Assembly: GCA_021770755.1 (NCBI GenBank)
Contig: JAETQI010000012.1
Coordinates: 29,553-93,552 of the forward strand
DNA: 64,000 nucleotides
Direction of reading: 5' to 3'
Origin: Lachnospiraceae bacterium
Lineage (GTDB): Bacteria > Bacillota > Clostridia > Lachnospirales > Lachnospiraceae
The position numbers were made by a program, and so were the translations under genes. Shown here piece after piece: positions 61,792 through 64,000 of the stretch; positions within the stretch are counted from its first letter, which is position 1, and each line of letters starts with the position of its first letter. The notes below the pieces were generated by a model. The model did no database searches, was not told where the DNA came from, and saw nothing but the letters and a program-made list of their open reading frames with translations.

Positions 61792-62505
61792 ATGAAGATG
61801 CTTTCATTGGAGCAGGAGCTCAAGGGAAACGATTACCCAGGCAGGGGGATCGTCATCGGTAAGACAAAGGACGGGAAAAAGGCTGCGATCGCTTATTTTA
61901 TCATGGGCAGGAGTGAGAACAGCAGGAATAGGGTGTTTGTGGAGGATGGCGAGGGGATCCGCACGCAGGCGTTTGATCCTTCCAGATTAAGCGATCCGAG
62001 TCTGATCATCTATGCGCCGATCCGTGTGCTCGGCAACAAGACGATCGTGACAAACGGCGATCAGACGGACACGATCTATGAGCTGATGGACAGACAGCAG
62101 ACGTTTGAGCAGGCGCTCAGGACCAGGGAGTTTGAACCGGACGCGCCCAACTACACGCCGAGGATCTCGGGGATCCTGCACATTGAAAATGGCAGCTACA
62201 ACTATGCGATGTCAATCTTAAAGAGCAACAATGGCAATCCCGATGCGTGCAACCGCTATACTTTTGCGTACAGTGATCCTGCGGCGGGCGAGGGGCATTT
62301 TATCCATACGTACATGGGGGACGGCGATCCGCTCCCGAGCTTTGAGGGCGAGCCGAAGCTGGTGGATATTCCGGACGACATGAACGCGTTTGGCGATATG
62401 GTGTGGAACAGTCTGAATGCCGACAATAAGGTGTCGCTGTTTATCCGTTTTATCGATATAGAGACGGGAAAATATGAGTCCAGGATCTACAACAAAAATG
62501 TGTGA
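61792..62505 (+). CDS. purO: IMP cyclohydrolase, PurO-like
   Basis: 237 residues. The family (IMP_cyclohyd, archaeal PurO type) is recognised from GNDYPGRGIVIGKTKDGKKAAIAYFIMGRSENSRNR-type opening, PSLIIYAPIR, NGDQTDTI and FTPRISG-like block NYTPRISGIL. Closes FAICAR to IMP. TAGGAGGTTTCAGG is the ribosome site. It replaces the N-terminal half of ordinary bifunctional PurH and is controlled by the ZTP riboswitch. Confidence 0.88.
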   Translation: MKMLSLEQELKGNDYPGRGIVIGKTKDGKKAAIAYFIMGRSENSRNRVFVEDGEGIRTQAFDPSRLSDPSLIIYAPIRVLGNKTIVTNGDQTDTIYELMDRQQTFEQALRTREFEPDAPNYTPRISGILHIENGSYNYAMSILKSNNGNPDACNRYTFAYSDPAAGEGHFIHTYMGDGDPLPSFEGEPKLVDIPDDMNAFGDMVWNSLNADNKVSLFIRFIDIETGKYESRIYNKNV

Positions 62506-62516
62506 GGAGGATCACG

Positions 62517-63692
62517 ATGAAAGAATTAGAATTAAAATACGGCTGTAACCCGAACCAGAAGCCTTCCAGGATCTATATGAAGGACGGAGAGCTTCCGATC
62601 GAGGTTCTGAACGGGAAGCCGGGGTACATCAATTTTCTCGATGCGTTTAACGGCTGGCAGCTCGTGAAAGAGCTGAAAAAGGCGACAGGGCTTCCGGCTG
62701 CGACTTCGTTCAAGCATGTATCGCCGGCGGGCGCTGCGGTGGGACTGCCGCTGAATGAGGTTGAGCGCAGGATCTACTGGGTGGATGACATGGGGGATCT
62801 GTCGCCGCTGGCAAGCGCTTATGCGAGGGCGAGAGGCGCGGACAGAATGTCCTCGTTTGGAGATTTCATCGCGCTGTCCGACGTGTGCGATGCCAGCACG
62901 GCAAAACTCATCAAGCGCGAGGTGTCCGATGGGATCATCGCGCCCGGGTATGAGCCGGAGGCGCTTGAGATCTTAAAGGCAAAGAAAAAGGGAAATTATG
63001 CCGTGATCCAGATCGATCCTGCGTATGTTCCGGACCCTGTAGAGACAAAGGATGTGTACGGCATCACTTTTGAGCAGGGAAGAAATGAGCTTGTGATCGA
63101 TGATGCCCTGTTTGCAAAGGTGGTGACAGAGAATCAGGAAATTCCCGAACAGGCAAAGACAGACCTTGCCATCGCCATGATCACATTGAAGTACACGCAG
63201 TCCAACTCTGTTTGCTATGTGAAGGGCGGGCAGGCGATCGGGATCGGCGCGGGGCAGCAGTCGCGGATCCACTGCACGAGGCTTGCCGGAACTAAGGCGG
63301 ACAACTGGTTCCTGCGCCAGCATCCCAAGGTGCTGAACCTGCCGTTCAGGGAGAAGATCGGGCGCGCTGACAGGGACAACACGATCGATGTGTACATGAG
63401 TGACGACTACATGGACGTGCTCGCGGACGGCACATGGGAGAATTTCTTCACGGAGAAGCCGGAAGTGCTCTCCAGGGAAGAGAAGCGCGCGTGGCTTGAC
63501 CAGATGACAGATGTGGCGCTCGGTTCGGACGCATTCTTCCCGTTCGGTGACAATGTGGAGCGTGCGCACAGGAGCGGTGTGCGGTACATCGCGCAGCCCG
63601 GCGGTTCCATCAGGGACGACAATGTGATCGAGACCTGCAATAAATACGGGATCGCGATGTGCTTTACCGGGATCAGGCTGTTTCATCACTAA
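62517..63692 (+). CDS. purH: Stand-alone AICAR transformylase (PurH C-terminal type)
   Basis: 391 residues. LKYGCNPNQKPS opening, TSFKHVSPAGAAVG (folate/AICAR Lys-His), RADRMSSFGDFIALS, SNSVCYVKGGQAIGIGAGQQSR and RSGVRYIAQPGGSIRDD are the transformylase domain of PurH; the MGS-like cyclohydrolase domain of bifunctional PurH is absent. ATG 62517 follows GAGGAGG 12 bases after the preceding gene. Formylates AICAR for the PurO-like partner. Confidence 0.94.
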   Translation: MKELELKYGCNPNQKPSRIYMKDGELPIEVLNGKPGYINFLDAFNGWQLVKELKKATGLPAATSFKHVSPAGAAVGLPLNEVERRIYWVDDMGDLSPLASAYARARGADRMSSFGDFIALSDVCDASTAKLIKREVSDGIIAPGYEPEALEILKAKKKGNYAVIQIDPAYVPDPVETKDVYGITFEQGRNELVIDDALFAKVVTENQEIPEQAKTDLAIAMITLKYTQSNSVCYVKGGQAIGIGAGQQSRIHCTRLAGTKADNWFLRQHPKVLNLPFREKIGRADRDNTIDVYMSDDYMDVLADGTWENFFTEKPEVLSREEKRAWLDQMTDVALGSDAFFPFGDNVERAHRSGVRYIAQPGGSIRDDNVIETCNKYGIAMCFTGIRLFHH

Positions 63693-63698
63693 ATAGAA

Positions 63699-63787
63699 AT
63701 GTTACAGGAAGATTTGATAAAAAGTGGTATTCCGGCTGAACGTATTATCAGTATGCGCTATACCTCGGAAGATTTTGGCGATGGTCT
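63699..63787 (+). pseudogene. Fragment of an AAA-ATPase (DUF4143-type) gene
   Basis: ATG 63699 reads LQEDLIKSGIPAERIISMRYTSEDFGDG, resembling the early part of AAA_14/DUF4143 proteins. The frame then runs through a terminator hairpin and stops at 63872. Only some 30 residues are homologous, so it is a remnant. Confidence 0.5.
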
Positions 63788-63792
63788 TGTCA

Positions 63793-63825
63793 CAGGGTTA
63801 ACTCTAAAGTTAACCCTGCTTTTTT
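63793..63825. terminator. Terminator after purH
   Basis: Perfect 11-base stem CAGGGTTAACT/AGTTAACCCTG with loop CTAA (63793-63818), then CTTTTTT. Confidence 0.85.
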
Positions 63826-63839
63826 CATCCGCTGATATT

Positions 63840-64000
63840 CTATACCAGTTGCATCCCTTCCTGTTTTTGTAATTCTAATACAGCCTCTTTTGGCAGTCTG
63901 GAATATTTAATGATTTTTTCTATTGGTTCATTATTCCTTATCATTTCTTTGGCTGTTTCTATATTTGCCTCAATTTTGCTATCCTTCGCAATCTCTTCAA
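63840..64000 (-). CDS. C-terminal part of an Rpn-family/PD-(D/E)XK transposase-like protein
   Basis: Reverse strand frame open to the window edge, ending at a TAG (63840-63842). The visible 52 residues (AKEMIRNNEPIEKIIKYSRLPKEAVLELQKQ) have the usual charged C-terminal segment of Rpn/transposase_31 proteins that follows the nuclease domain. It diverges from the Rpn copies at 12161 and 30418, so it belongs to another subgroup. The rest lies outside the window. Confidence 0.6.
   Translation of the reverse strand, partial: EEIAKDSKIEANIETAKEMIRNNEPIEKIIKYSRLPKEAVLELQKQEGMQLV

Overview
The window looks like a chromosomal segment of a Gram-positive gut-type Clostridia, most probably Lachnospiraceae. 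The basis is gene content (lepA, hemW, hemZ, DUF3783, DUF5050-type lipoprotein, a minimal sufCB pair), Firmicutes-style regulation (a T-box before trpE and a ZTP riboswitch before purine genes), strong AGGAGG ribosome binding sites, and many Rpn-type PD-(D/E)XK nuclease genes or remnants. This is inference from families, not a database match. No rRNA, tRNA, CRISPR array or replication origin was seen.

Layout. (1) 1-3660: end of a polyamine ABC transporter (potC, potD) and lepA. (2) 3664-10021: two divergent small HTH regulators with a dyad-rich shared control region, a Ser-rich secreted protein, and a membrane glycosylation group (PMT/ArnT-like glycosyltransferase, SH3-like secreted protein, polytopic membrane protein, GtrB-like GT2). 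(3) 10022-31501: a visibly AT-rich foreign block (one sampled 60-base line near 16.1 kb is 28% GC; one near 36.2 kb is 53%). It holds a surface-glycan locus: two GT4-like, GT32 and GT2 transferases, PMT-like membrane transferases, a Wzx flippase, a UGM-like flavoprotein, acyltransferases, an ATP-grasp enzyme, two DegT-type genes and three GNAT domains. Three nuclease cassettes with inverted-repeat ends lie in or beside it; two are near-identical Rpn genes in direct orientation that bracket the glycan genes. Runs of 8-10 guanines sit inside four of the AT-rich genes, a pattern expected of phase-variable loci. (4) 31504-44881: DUF4365 protein, hemW, CsoR-type regulator, DUF3783, ThyX-like protein, NfeD plus SPFH pair, a LytTR/GHKL two-component pair, an XRE regulator, minimal SUF (sufC plus one sufB/D), nitroreductase, Nudix hydrolase and a large lipoprotein. 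(5) 45019-52219: a complete trpEGDCFBA operon with promoter and T-box. (6) 52203-54814: small accessory genes, two of them frameshifted. (7) 54795-61410: apt, relA, a metallo-beta-lactamase-fold hydrolase, hemZ and a B12-type radical SAM protein. (8) 61435-63692: ZTP riboswitch controlling a PurO-type IMP cyclohydrolase and a stand-alone AICAR transformylase. (9) The end carries remnants of an AAA/DUF4143 gene and the C-terminus of another Rpn-type gene.

How the parts work together. The GtrB-like GT2 could charge polyprenyl phosphate for the PMT-like transferases, which act outside the membrane. The AT-rich locus would assemble and export a variable glycan whose decoration (acetylation, transamination, flavoenzyme step, a PMT-like transfer) can be toggled by G-tract slippage. 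Direct Rpn repeats give a possible route for exchanging the whole block. A dispersed palindromic repeat built around GCACGGG/CCCGTGC recurs at 34, 41, 45, 58 and 61.6 kb, in three cases directly after a terminator T-run.
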